This document shows positions 1 to 5,519 of a stretch of 6,148 bases of DNA, one piece after another. Within the stretch, counting starts at the first letter, position 1, and each line of letters opens with the position of its first letter. Location: contig JAEZIZ010000104.1 in assembly GCA_023415915.1 (NCBI GenBank), positions 1-6,148 of the forward strand, written 5' to 3'. Source of the DNA: Bacillota bacterium (GTDB taxonomy: Bacteria; Bacillota; Clostridia; Christensenellales; SZUA-584). A program made the translations under genes and the position numbers. The notes beneath the pieces are model-generated. The model was not told where the DNA came from. It saw only the letters and a program-made list of their open reading frames with translations, and did not search any database.

Positions 1-46
1 ATGCGTCATTACAAAAAGCCCCCCGAAAGTTCATAAACATCGGCGT

Positions 47-76
47 TTGCTTCATACATTTAAACGAGTCTATTAT
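47..76 (+). promoter_or_regulatory. Candidate sigma-A promoter for the L,D-transpeptidase
   Basis: TTGCTT (47-52) and TATTAT (71-76) are separated by 18 bp, a reasonable match to -35 and -10 boxes. The predicted transcript would start near 83, giving a leader of only about 12 nt. Bases 1-46 hold no recognisable gene end or terminator. The call rests on motif similarity alone. Confidence 0.4.
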
Positions 77-94
77 ATGAAACGGGCTTGAGAG

Positions 95-535
95 ATGAAG
101 AAAGTATGCTTGCTGGTTTTACTTTTAATGCTGCTTGCGGGCTGCGCGGTAAAGGAAGCAGCGGCCGCTCAGGAAGAAAACACTCCCGCGCCGGCAAAAA
201 CAAGGTATGAGATACTCGTGCTTGTAGAATCGAGGGAGCTTTTTCTTTTTTACGACGAAGAGCTGTTCAGGGTTTATCCGGTCGCCATAGGCAAGACGTC
301 CACGCCGACGCCCAAGGGCGACTTCACCGTCGTGAACAAGATAGAATGCCCTTACCGCAAGGCGTACGGCACAAGGTGGATAGGCCTCTCCGCGCCCGGC
401 ATAGGCATACACGGCACTGACGACCCCTCCTCTATAGGCACGCACGCCTCAAACGGCTGCATAAGGATGCTGAACGAAGACATAGAGGAACTGTTTAAGT
501 TCGTAGAGATAGGAACGAGGGTATTCATACTGTGA
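95..535 (+). CDS. Lipoprotein L,D-transpeptidase (YkuD domain)
   Basis: 146 aa. A basic start (MKK) is followed by a leucine-rich stretch and a lipobox L14-A15-G16-C17, so the product should be exported and lipid-anchored through Cys17. A short Ala/Pro linker (about 20-35) leads into one YkuD catalytic domain (about 37-146). The active-site signature is clear: His106-Gly107 in GIGIHGT, then THASNGCIRM with His117, Ser119, catalytic Cys122 and Arg124. This family makes 3-3 peptidoglycan cross-links or attaches proteins to peptidoglycan through a cysteine acyl-enzyme. There is no LysM or other wall-binding domain, so this is a minimal form. The start is the first in-frame ATG and gives an intact signal peptide, although the preceding GAGAG is a poor Shine-Dalgarno. 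The gene lies 97 bp before an sdpI-like gene on the same strand. Family is certain; substrate and cell-cycle role are not visible. Confidence 0.93.
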   Translation: MKKVCLLVLLLMLLAGCAVKEAAAAQEENTPAPAKTRYEILVLVESRELFLFYDEELFRVYPVAIGKTSTPTPKGDFTVVNKIECPYRKAYGTRWIGLSAPGIGIHGTDDPSSIGTHASNGCIRMLNEDIEELFKFVEIGTRVFIL

Positions 536-567
536 CGGCGGGGCGGGAGACAATCTTGCGCGCGCGC

Positions 568-627
568 TGGACTTGGAGCCCCGTGCTGTTGTATATTGGG
601 AGGTGTAAGCATAGCGTTATAAAGGAG
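568..627 (+). promoter_or_regulatory. Candidate promoter and ribosome site for the SdpI-like gene
   Basis: TGGACT (568-573) and TATATT (592-597) with an 18-bp spacer form a modest promoter match. A good Shine-Dalgarno, AAAGGAG (621-627), lies 5 nt before the ATG at 633 and fixes that start. No terminator is seen after the L,D-transpeptidase stop at 535, so read-through from upstream is equally possible. A 10-bp alternating GC run sits at 558-567. Confidence 0.35.
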
Positions 628-632
628 CAAGC

Positions 633-977
633 ATGGGCTTTTTTTACTGGTCGGTTAGCCTTATTATACCGGTCATTATAACGGTGATGGGGCTGGTAAT
701 GAGGTTCCGCCCGCCGAAAAACATAAACCTGATATACGGCTACCGCACCGCGCGTTCCATGGCTTCCCCCGAGGCGTGGGCTGCCGCGCACGATATTGCG
801 GGAAGGATATGGCTTGCCATAGGCCCGGCGCTTATCGCCGTTACGGTTGCGGCAAACCTCGCGCTGCCGCTGGAGCCCGAAGTGCTGCTGATGATACTGA
901 TAGCGCTCGGCCTTATCTGCATAATCGCACCGATACCGTACGTGGAGAAACGGCTCAAAGAAAAGTTCGGGAAGTAG
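633..977 (+). CDS. SdpI-family integral membrane protein
   Basis: 114 aa with three predicted membrane helices, about residues 4-23, 57-79 and 83-104, and a basic C-terminus (EKRLKEKFGK). The segment between helices 1 and 2 carries the SdpI-family signature: Gly36-Tyr37-Arg38-Thr39, Ser42, Ser45, Glu47, Trp49 and His53 (GYRTARSMASPEAWAAAH). In Bacillus subtilis, SdpI gives immunity to the SdpC toxin and takes part in signalling, but most genomic members are short stand-alone membrane proteins of unknown role. Here no SdpC, SdpA/B or SdpR homologue is nearby, so an immunity role is not supported by context. The length is about the single-domain size of the family; SdpI itself is longer. The gene ends 18 bp from the stop of the opposing ATPase, with no terminator between them. 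Confidence 0.88.
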   Translation: MGFFYWSVSLIIPVIITVMGLVMRFRPPKNINLIYGYRTARSMASPEAWAAAHDIAGRIWLAIGPALIAVTVAANLALPLEPEVLLMILIALGLICIIAPIPYVEKRLKEKFGK

Positions 978-995
978 AAGATATGATTATTAAGG

Positions 996-2444
996 TCAAT
1001 CTACGCCCTTATAACCATGCTTTTCTGCATGCCCCAATAGATAAAGAAACGCAAATGCAGGGATACGTGTGATTTTTTTACCGTTTCGTGTAATATGAAC
1101 GCCGTAATCATCAGGCCGTTTTGTTACGACGATACACGCGCTGGCTCTGCCACTTAGCTCACAAATCGCATCATCATCTGAAACAGACGCTTGTTCTCTG
1201 TATTTAACTTCTATGAGTATATTATTAACATTCGGGTAATCGACAACGATGTCAATTTCCTTATTCTTTCTTCCTCCGCGGTAGTATCCTACACGAGTTG
1301 CCTTTTGATAGTAAAAAGCGGCGACATGTTTATATACCGAAGTTTCGACCATCTTGCCCATTTCTTCGGGATTAGACATTATGCCTTCATCCATTAGAAC
1401 TGCGTTCCTTATCGCCGCATCCGCAATATATATTTTTGGCCTTGGTTTAAGATTTTTTTTCCCTTTTGTCTCTATAGGGTAACTCATATAAATTAAATTA
1501 GCGCTTTCCAAATACCTGATATAACTCTTTACTGTCGGACAGGAAACGCCATCTAATTCCTTCGCTATTGCATCAAATGAAACGATTTGGGACGACACAT
1601 AACAAAGGTATAAAAATATACGTTCAAGTTCAGTTGAGTTCCTTATATTATACAGTGAGGGCAAATCCTTTTTTAGCACTTTATCGACAACATCCTCGCG
1701 CATTATTTGCTGTGCGATAAGATCGTTTTCAGATAAGGCAAGCTCTGGGAACCCTCCAATCTGCAGATAACGATTAAAATGATTTTGGACTGCAGACAGA
1801 CTAATCATCACCTTGGTACGCTGCTGCTGGGCCAAAAATGGAAAAACCGTTGGGCGGATTGTATCGTCAAGTTCTATGTCGGATATTCCAATAAGGGAAC
1901 AATATTCATAGAAGGAAAGCGTCGGAACTTGAATTATGCTCCATCTGCCTGTACCGCTTTCTATTCCGCCTTTAACGAGAGCCGGGCTTGCGGAACCAGT
2001 GGCAACCATTTTAGTATCGGGTTGCATATCATATATGGTTTTAAGCCATTTATCCCAGTCAGCGCCATACTGTATTTCGTCAAAAAAATAATAAACATCC
2101 TGATTTGCATAAATGTTTTCATGATAGCATTCAAGAATGTCTGATATGCTGCTAAGCTTAAGCATTGGATGATCCATTGAAAAAAAGACAATTTTCTGAG
2201 GTGAGATGCCACGCTTTAAAAGGGTGTCAATCATTTGATATTGAATTGTTGTTTTTCCTACCCGACGTGCTCCTGTAAGAACAACAGTACGTTTTATATC
2301 GGTGCTGTCAAGCCGCTTCATAGCCTCGTAATATGCAAACCTTCTATAGGTCTTTACAAAGCTGTTATGTACTGCGCCCGATTTCCACCAAGGATTAAAA
2401 GCGGATAAGACTTTTAGAATTCCTTCTTTACTCGTGATTGGCAT
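996..2444 (-). CDS. AAA-family ATPase with DUF4143 C-terminal region
   Basis: 482 aa. The N-terminal AAA_14-type P-loop domain shows Walker A GARRVGKTT (58-66, Lys64), Walker B VYYFFDEIQ (117-125, Asp122-Glu123), a sensor-1-like TGSAS (149-153) and a candidate arginine finger Arg167 in SGTGRW. The family's LSFYEY follows at 176-181. Residues about 270-325 look like a winged helix (AIAKELDGVSCPTVKSYIRYL). The C-terminal third (about 335-440) has the family phrase KIYIADAAIRN and a PD-(D/E)XK-like set: Glu367, Asp398 and Glu412-Val-Lys414. The family is widespread and functionally undefined; a DNA-related or regulatory ATPase role is plausible, not shown. The start is supported by AAGGTGA 6 nt upstream and a good promoter. 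The gene is far richer in AT, with many ATT/TTT/AAA-type codons, than its neighbours, suggesting transfer. It is intact and has no operon partner. Confidence 0.9.
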   Translation of the reverse strand: MPITSKEGILKVLSAFNPWWKSGAVHNSFVKTYRRFAYYEAMKRLDSTDIKRTVVLTGARRVGKTTIQYQMIDTLLKRGISPQKIVFFSMDHPMLKLSSISDILECYHENIYANQDVYYFFDEIQYGADWDKWLKTIYDMQPDTKMVATGSASPALVKGGIESGTGRWSIIQVPTLSFYEYCSLIGISDIELDDTIRPTVFPFLAQQQRTKVMISLSAVQNHFNRYLQIGGFPELALSENDLIAQQIMREDVVDKVLKKDLPSLYNIRNSTELERIFLYLCYVSSQIVSFDAIAKELDGVSCPTVKSYIRYLESANLIYMSYPIETKGKKNLKPRPKIYIADAAIRNAVLMDEGIMSNPEEMGKMVETSVYKHVAAFYYQKATRVGYYRGGRKNKEIDIVVDYPNVNNILIEVKYREQASVSDDDAICELSGRASACIVVTKRPDDYGVHITRNGKKITRIPAFAFLYLLGHAEKHGYKGVD

Positions 2445-2465
2445 AAAACTTCACCTTCCATAAAA

Positions 2466-2494
2466 ATTGTAGATTATATTTTAATTATTGTCAA
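2466..2494 (-). promoter_or_regulatory. Near-consensus promoter of the DUF4143 ATPase
   Basis: On the minus strand, a perfect TTGACA (plus 2494-2489) is followed after exactly 17 bp by TACAAT (plus 2471-2466). The expected transcription start, about 2459, falls at the first bases of the Shine-Dalgarno (GGAAGGTGA, plus 2459-2451). The mRNA would have a leader of only about 15 nt. Such a strong promoter suggests the ATPase is expressed unless it is repressed. Confidence 0.72.
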
Positions 2495-2504
2495 GAAAAA
2501 TATA

Positions 2505-2514
2505 AAGTATACTT
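2505..2514. promoter_or_regulatory. Perfect 10-bp palindrome upstream of the ATPase -35 box
   Basis: AAGTATACTT reads the same on both strands and ends 11 bp upstream of the -35 hexamer of the leftward ATPase promoter. It could be an operator or activator half-site pair, but short AT palindromes arise often in AT-rich DNA and the symmetry does not extend outward. Low confidence as a regulatory site. Confidence 0.25.
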
Positions 2515-2777
2515 ATAATTATATGCGCAAAATATTAAAATTACACTTTATATTTATATTCCAATGTGCTTTGTCAGACAGAAAAAGTTAAACCCGAAAA
2601 ATGGAGAAGCGACAAACACCTTTTAAGCTGTTCGTTGTCCATACCGCTTCCTGTATAAAAATGCTAACACATATGTATAAATGACACAATAACAATATAT
2701 AGCTTGTTTCTTTTTTACGGCATACAAGGGAAAGCGTACGTTGCGCGATTTTTTTTGCCCGAAGTCTTATTTTTTCC
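2515..2777. other. AT-rich intergenic stretch without a supported gene
   Basis: No convincing gene is seen between the ATPase promoter region and the rightward promoter at 2778. A GTG-initiated minus-strand frame (2788-2588, 66 codons) and a 27-codon plus-strand frame (ATG at 2601) both lack Shine-Dalgarno sites and family resemblance. An 8-bp ACATATGT palindrome and T-runs (for example the run of eight near 2750) are present without a strong stem. The composition matches the ATPase, so it may belong to the same acquired segment. Confidence 0.5.
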
Positions 2778-2806
2778 TTGAAAGGCACTTCGCCGTGTGA
2801 TAAAAT
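2778..2806 (+). promoter_or_regulatory. Strong promoter of the leader upstream of the permease
   Basis: TTGAAA (2778-2783) and TAAAAT (2801-2806) are exactly 17 bp apart. TGA directly before the -10 box adds an extended -10 (TGn) feature. Transcription would start near 2813, leaving a leader of about 208 nt before the permease ATG, far longer than translation needs. That, together with the terminator at 2945-2974, points to transcriptional control within the leader. Confidence 0.65.
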
Positions 2807-2839
2807 CCTGTAGGAGTACGGAAGAGAAGGGTGAAACGG

Positions 2840-2950
2840 ATGCGCTTCGGAGTTTCAAAGGTCTGCAAAAATTGTTTCGGACAGTCTGACAGGCATCGTG
2901 TTTCCTTTTTTGAGAGGTATTTTGAAAACCGTATAACTGTTATCAAATAG
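2840..2950 (+). CDS. Candidate 36-aa leader peptide or microprotein with a CxxC pair
   Basis: An ATG at 2840 opens a 36-codon frame ending in TAG at 2948-2950. GGTGA (2830-2834) lies 5 nt before the ATG inside a purine-rich run, and a strong promoter lies about 27 nt before the ORF; an in-frame GTG at 2831 is an alternative start. The peptide begins MRFGVSKVCKNC and ends in ITVIK, is basic and aromatic, and holds Cys9-x-x-Cys12. The stop codon lies in the left arm of an intrinsic terminator (2945-2969), so a ribosome reaching it would cover that arm. This is the geometry of a leader peptide in attenuation. It may instead be a stand-alone microprotein that ends at its own terminator, or a chance frame. 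I recognise no family, and there is no run of regulatory codons as in amino-acid attenuators. Confidence 0.35.
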   Translation: MRFGVSKVCKNCFGQSDRHRVSFFERYFENRITVIK

Positions 2951-2974
2951 CACGATAAACGTGTTATTTTTTTT
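2945..2974 (+). terminator. Intrinsic terminator in the permease leader
   Basis: AAATAGCACG (2945-2954) pairs with CGTGTTATTT (2960-2969) around the loop ATAAA: ten base pairs including one G-U, running into eight consecutive T (2967-2974). It lies 46 bp before the permease ATG and downstream of the promoter at 2778. It would either end a short leader or micro-ORF transcript or act as a conditional attenuator. The upper stem is strong; the lower part is A-U only. Confidence 0.65.
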
Positions 2975-2982
2975 ATATATTC

Positions 2983-2991
2983 TGTTATATT
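2983..2991 (+). promoter_or_regulatory. Possible second, extended -10 promoter for the permease
   Basis: TGT-TATATT (2983-2991) fits an extended -10 element just after the leader terminator, with a predicted start near 2998. No good -35 box stands at the right distance. If active, it would uncouple the permease from the upstream leader. It may simply reflect AT-rich sequence. Confidence 0.22.
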
Positions 2992-3020
2992 AAATTTATT
3001 TTTGGAAGGAGTATTGTACT

Positions 3021-4493
3021 ATGTCCGTTAATGAACAACCCAAGAGAGCTGTTACGGGCTACCTCCCCGACGAGCGGCCGCCGCTGTTGAAGCTGCTGCT
3101 TTACGCCGTACAGCAGGTAATCGTCATGTTCCCCGCGACTATAGCGGTCGCGCTTATCACAGGATTCCAGGTGTCTACCACCATATTCGCGAGCGGCCTC
3201 GCAACGCTGTGCTTCATACTTATCAGCGGCAAGAAGATACCGCTATACTACGGTTCCAGTTTTTCTTACCTTACCGCTGTAATAAGCCTTATGACCAGCC
3301 AGTCCATAGTTGAAAAATTAAGCCCCGCGGCCGCTTCGCAGCTTTCCGACTGGCTCAATAAAACGACGTCCGTAATGCCTGCGGAGGCTATATCCTACGC
3401 GCAGTTCGGTATCGTTATGTCCGGCCTTATTTCGATAGCCGCCGGCCTTATAGTGAAGTTCTGGGGCAAGAATAAAATAGAGAACGTATTGCCGGCCACG
3501 ATAACCGGCTCAATTGCAATGGTAATCGGCTTAACGCTTGCCGGCAACGCTCTTGGAGACGCGGCGCCCGCAATGTCTGGCGGAGCGGCTGTGCCGGGCG
3601 TACTGGGCAGCGGATGGGTCTGGGTAGTATCGCTTGCCACGCTGCTTTCCACGATACTGTTCTCGCGTTACCTTAAAGGCTTTTTGGGACAGCTTCCGCT
3701 GCTGCTGGGGGCTGCCGTGGGATGCCTCACCGCCGCTCTTATCTACTGGGTCGGCGGAGCGGATTTCAACATGTTCCGCACGATACCGCAGGAAGCGCTG
3801 ACGGCGTCGCTGTGGTCGGCAGGGCCGATTTCCGTTCCCGCGTTCACGCTGCCCAAGTTTTCAACGGAGGCGATATGGGCCATAATGCCGATAGCCATAG
3901 CGACGATACCCGAATCTACGGCTCATATATTCCAGCTAGACGTATATGTCAACGATCTCGCCAGAAAGAAAAACTCGGGCAAGCATTATCCGCTCGCAAG
4001 TATGCTTGACCGCAACCTTATAGGCGACGGCATCTGCGACATGATATCCGGCGTTATCGGCGGCCCCGCCGGCACGAACTACGGTGAAAACATAAGCACG
4101 ATGGCGATAACGCGCGTGTTCTCTGTTCCGGTACTTGTAGTCGCTTCCGTAATCGCGATGGTTATATCGTTCTTCACGCCGCTTATACAGGGCATTTATG
4201 CGATACCGCTTGCGGTAATCGGCGGGCTGGAGATATACCTTTTCGGCGCAATAGCCGCTCAGGGCATAGCCATAATGATAGACAAGAAGGTGGATATGTT
4301 CAACTCGAAGAACGTAGCCGTTATAGCGACGATAATGATAATCGGGCTAGGCGGCAAATATGCGTTCGGCGGCAACATACCGTTCTTCGGCATAGACGTT
4401 CCGTGCATAGCCGGAGCGGCCATATTCGGCATACTGCTCAACCTGATACTCAACATAGGGAAGAAGAAGGAAGAAGCACGGGAAACCGAATAA
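3021..4493 (+). CDS. NCS2 nucleobase permease, probably uracil permease
   Basis: 490 aa, a polytopic membrane protein with about 14 hydrophobic segments from residue 25 to 478. It matches the UraA branch of NCS2 transporters: TM3 has YYGSSFSYL (77-84), TM8 has PESTAH with Glu298 and His302, and TM10 has GTNYGENISTMAITRV with Glu356. In E. coli UraA the equivalent two glutamates and histidine lie at the uracil and proton site, whereas xanthine/urate members usually have a Gln-Asn type motif in TM10, so uracil-proton symport is the best inference. It is longer than UraA (about 430 aa), mainly from an extra hydrophilic loop at about 95-125 and a Gly/Ala/Pro segment at 178-197. GGAAGGAG (3004-3011) lies 9 nt before the ATG. 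The gene is monocistronic, behind a long leader with a terminator, and ends at a strong terminator. Ile codons are mostly ATA. Confidence 0.9.
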   Translation: MSVNEQPKRAVTGYLPDERPPLLKLLLYAVQQVIVMFPATIAVALITGFQVSTTIFASGLATLCFILISGKKIPLYYGSSFSYLTAVISLMTSQSIVEKLSPAAASQLSDWLNKTTSVMPAEAISYAQFGIVMSGLISIAAGLIVKFWGKNKIENVLPATITGSIAMVIGLTLAGNALGDAAPAMSGGAAVPGVLGSGWVWVVSLATLLSTILFSRYLKGFLGQLPLLLGAAVGCLTAALIYWVGGADFNMFRTIPQEALTASLWSAGPISVPAFTLPKFSTEAIWAIMPIAIATIPESTAHIFQLDVYVNDLARKKNSGKHYPLASMLDRNLIGDGICDMISGVIGGPAGTNYGENISTMAITRVFSVPVLVVASVIAMVISFFTPLIQGIYAIPLAVIGGLEIYLFGAIAAQGIAIMIDKKVDMFNSKNVAVIATIMIIGLGGKYAFGGNIPFFGIDVPCIAGAAIFGILLNLILNIGKKKEEARETE

Positions 4494-4518
4494 CGGCTTA
4501 AGTTTGCGTTTAAGATGT

Positions 4519-4546
4519 AAAAGCCCGCATACGCTGCGGGCTTTTT
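4519..4546 (+). terminator. Strong, probably bidirectional intrinsic terminator
   Basis: AAAAGCCCGCA (4519-4529) and TGCGGGCTTTT (4535-4545) form a perfect 11-bp stem with loop TACGC, followed on the plus strand by a T-run ending at 4546. On the minus strand the same hairpin ends in four T. It lies between the convergent stops of the permease (4493) and the acetyltransferase (4583) and can serve both. Confidence 0.9.
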
Positions 4547-4582
4547 ATAATTGCCGGAGGTACAAAAGGGCTTAAGCTTATT

Positions 4583-5128
4583 TCAGTCAAAATAAAGATC
4601 CATGAGTATCTCGTCGTGATATACGCCGTTTATGTTGAAAAAGCCGCGGTGCAAGCCTGCGCGCACGAAGCCGAACTTATCGTAAAGGTGAATTGCAACG
4701 TCGTTGCCCGCGCGCACGCCAAGGTGCACGGCCTTTGCGCCTCGCTTGCGCGCGAAATCAAGCAGCACGGCCATCGAGGCGGTGCCTATGCCAAGGCCCC
4801 AGAACGCCTTTAAAACCGTAATGGAAAGCTGGAAGTTATGAGATACGCGCAGCGGCGTTTCGCCGCGTATCTGCGACAGGCTGACTATTCTGCCGCCCAC
4901 GAGGCCGACCATCAAAAGCGTGTTGGGAGAGGATGAAAGCTTTTCGATATGCTCGGCTTCCTGCGCCACCGTTATGCTGCGGCAGCCCTCCTTGCCGAAC
5001 ATGAGGTTGTCGCTCTCTCCGCCTACCACGTTGAGATAATCGAGTATTTGCTGCGCGTCGGAAACGCGCGAGCGCCTCAGCACGAGCAGCCTGCCGTCTT
5101 TCAGTATCGTCTCGTTAAGTATAGTCAT
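4583..5128 (-). CDS. GNAT-family N-acetyltransferase
   Basis: 181 aa, one GNAT fold throughout. Motif A is the beta strand LSITVLKAFW followed by the pyrophosphate-binding turn GLGIGT (111-116), where Gly113 and Gly115 match the usual Q/R-x-x-G-x-G/A. Motif B is seen in VHLGVRAGNDVAIHLYDKFG (134-153): Asn142 and Ala145, Tyr149 as a possible general acid, then the GF at 153-154. The C-terminal HDEILMDLYF is the usual closing beta strand. These enzymes transfer acetyl from acetyl-CoA to an amine; the acceptor cannot be told, and the resemblance is to broad ribosomal-protein/polyamine-like GNATs (RimJ/RimL/SpeG type). GGAGG (plus 5138-5134) stands 5 nt before the ATG and fixes the start. The gene stands alone, convergent with the permease and sharing its terminator. 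Composition matches the host-like genes. Confidence 0.9.
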   Translation of the reverse strand: MTILNETILKDGRLLVLRRSRVSDAQQILDYLNVVGGESDNLMFGKEGCRSITVAQEAEHIEKLSSSPNTLLMVGLVGGRIVSLSQIRGETPLRVSHNFQLSITVLKAFWGLGIGTASMAVLLDFARKRGAKAVHLGVRAGNDVAIHLYDKFGFVRAGLHRGFFNINGVYHDEILMDLYFD

Positions 5129-5154
5129 AGCTTCCTCCGGACAAATGTAAAATG

Positions 5155-5210
5155 AGGCCGGTTATCATTCAAAAAAGCCTGATTTTTGTACCTCGGTATA
5201 AACGCGGCCT
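5155..5210 (-). promoter_or_regulatory. Inverted repeats in the acetyltransferase leader
   Basis: AGGCCG (5155-5160) and CGGCCT (5205-5210) are perfect inverted repeats separated by 44 nt in the transcribed leader of the GNAT gene. Inside lies a weaker A-U stem, CAAAAA with TTTTTG around AGCCTGA. The leader could fold as a nested stem-loop, but no known riboswitch signature is recognised and no strong terminator is present. Confidence 0.3.
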
Positions 5211-5230
5211 TTATGACCACATATATGTTA

Positions 5231-5246
5231 ATTATACCATATTATA
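5231..5246 (-). promoter_or_regulatory. Candidate promoter(s) of the acetyltransferase
   Basis: Two perfect TATAAT hexamers on the minus strand lie at plus 5236-5231 and 5246-5241. The first is preceded by TGG, giving an extended -10 (TGn-TATAAT). Neither has a clear -35 at 17 bp. Use of the first would start transcription near 5224, giving a leader of about 95 nt before the ATG at 5128. Confidence 0.42.
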
Positions 5247-5318
5247 GCCTGTAAAACAGCATGAAAAAAGTGCCAGGAGATAGTATATATCTCTGATTGC
5301 CTTTCCGCTACATATTCT

Positions 5319-5386
5319 GGCGGTCAAAGACCGCCCCTACGCGCGCTAACGCTTCGTTCATATCGTAGGGGCGTCCTTCGGACGCC
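5319..5386. repeat. REPIN-like palindromic element R1
   Basis: Two hairpins face each other across a 38-bp core. The left is GGCGGTC-AAA-GACCGCC (5319-5335) and the right is GGCGTCC-TTC-GGACGCC (5370-5386). The core (5334-5371) begins CCCCTACG and ends CGTAGGGG, itself an 8-bp inverted repeat. The whole element is therefore a large imperfect palindrome that could form a cruciform in DNA or a stem capped by two hairpins in RNA. Confidence 0.8.
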
Positions 5387-5432
5387 AGCTATAATTTGCT
5401 TGCCGAGGTGATTGCCGGAACACCTCATCCGT

Positions 5433-5505
5433 CCCACACTGGATTGTCAGCATAGAAAATAAGCCTGCAATCCAGTGTGGGGCCACCTTCTCCTCAAGGA
5501 GAAGG
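5433..5505. repeat. Paired hairpins of cassette A
   Basis: CCCACACTGGATTG (5433-5446) and CAATCCAGTGTGGG (5468-5481) form a perfect 14-bp stem with a 21-nt loop. Four bases later, CCTTCTCC (5486-5493) and GGAGAAGG (5498-5505) form a perfect 8-bp stem with tetraloop TCAA. Flanking sequence CACCTCATCCGT resembles short interspersed repeats that I recall from clostridial genomes; that link is from memory. No T-run follows, so neither is a terminator. Confidence 0.75.
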
Positions 5506-5519
5506 CTTATATCGCATCT

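Noticed and set aside
1..36. ATG-started 11-codon frame at the window start
   Set aside because: Too short and without context; it may be a fragment or chance.
1016..1031. CATGC/GCATG hairpin near the convergent sdpI and ATPase stops
   Set aside because: Only 5 bp, inside the ATPase coding end, with no T-tract on either strand; not a terminator.
2601..2684. 27-codon plus-strand frame starting ATGGAGAAG
   Set aside because: No ribosome site or promoter at a suitable distance and no recognisable content.
2588..2788. 66-codon minus-strand frame with a hydrophobic stretch
   Set aside because: It starts at GTG without a Shine-Dalgarno, resembles no family, and its start overlaps the rightward promoter at 2778-2806. 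Most likely a chance frame in AT-rich DNA.
2813..2974. Purine riboswitch upstream of the permease
   Set aside because: The conserved three-way-junction core expected of guanine/adenine riboswitches was not found, and the permease looks uracil-type.
5433..5505. Intrinsic terminator
   Set aside because: Strong stems but no T-run on either strand.
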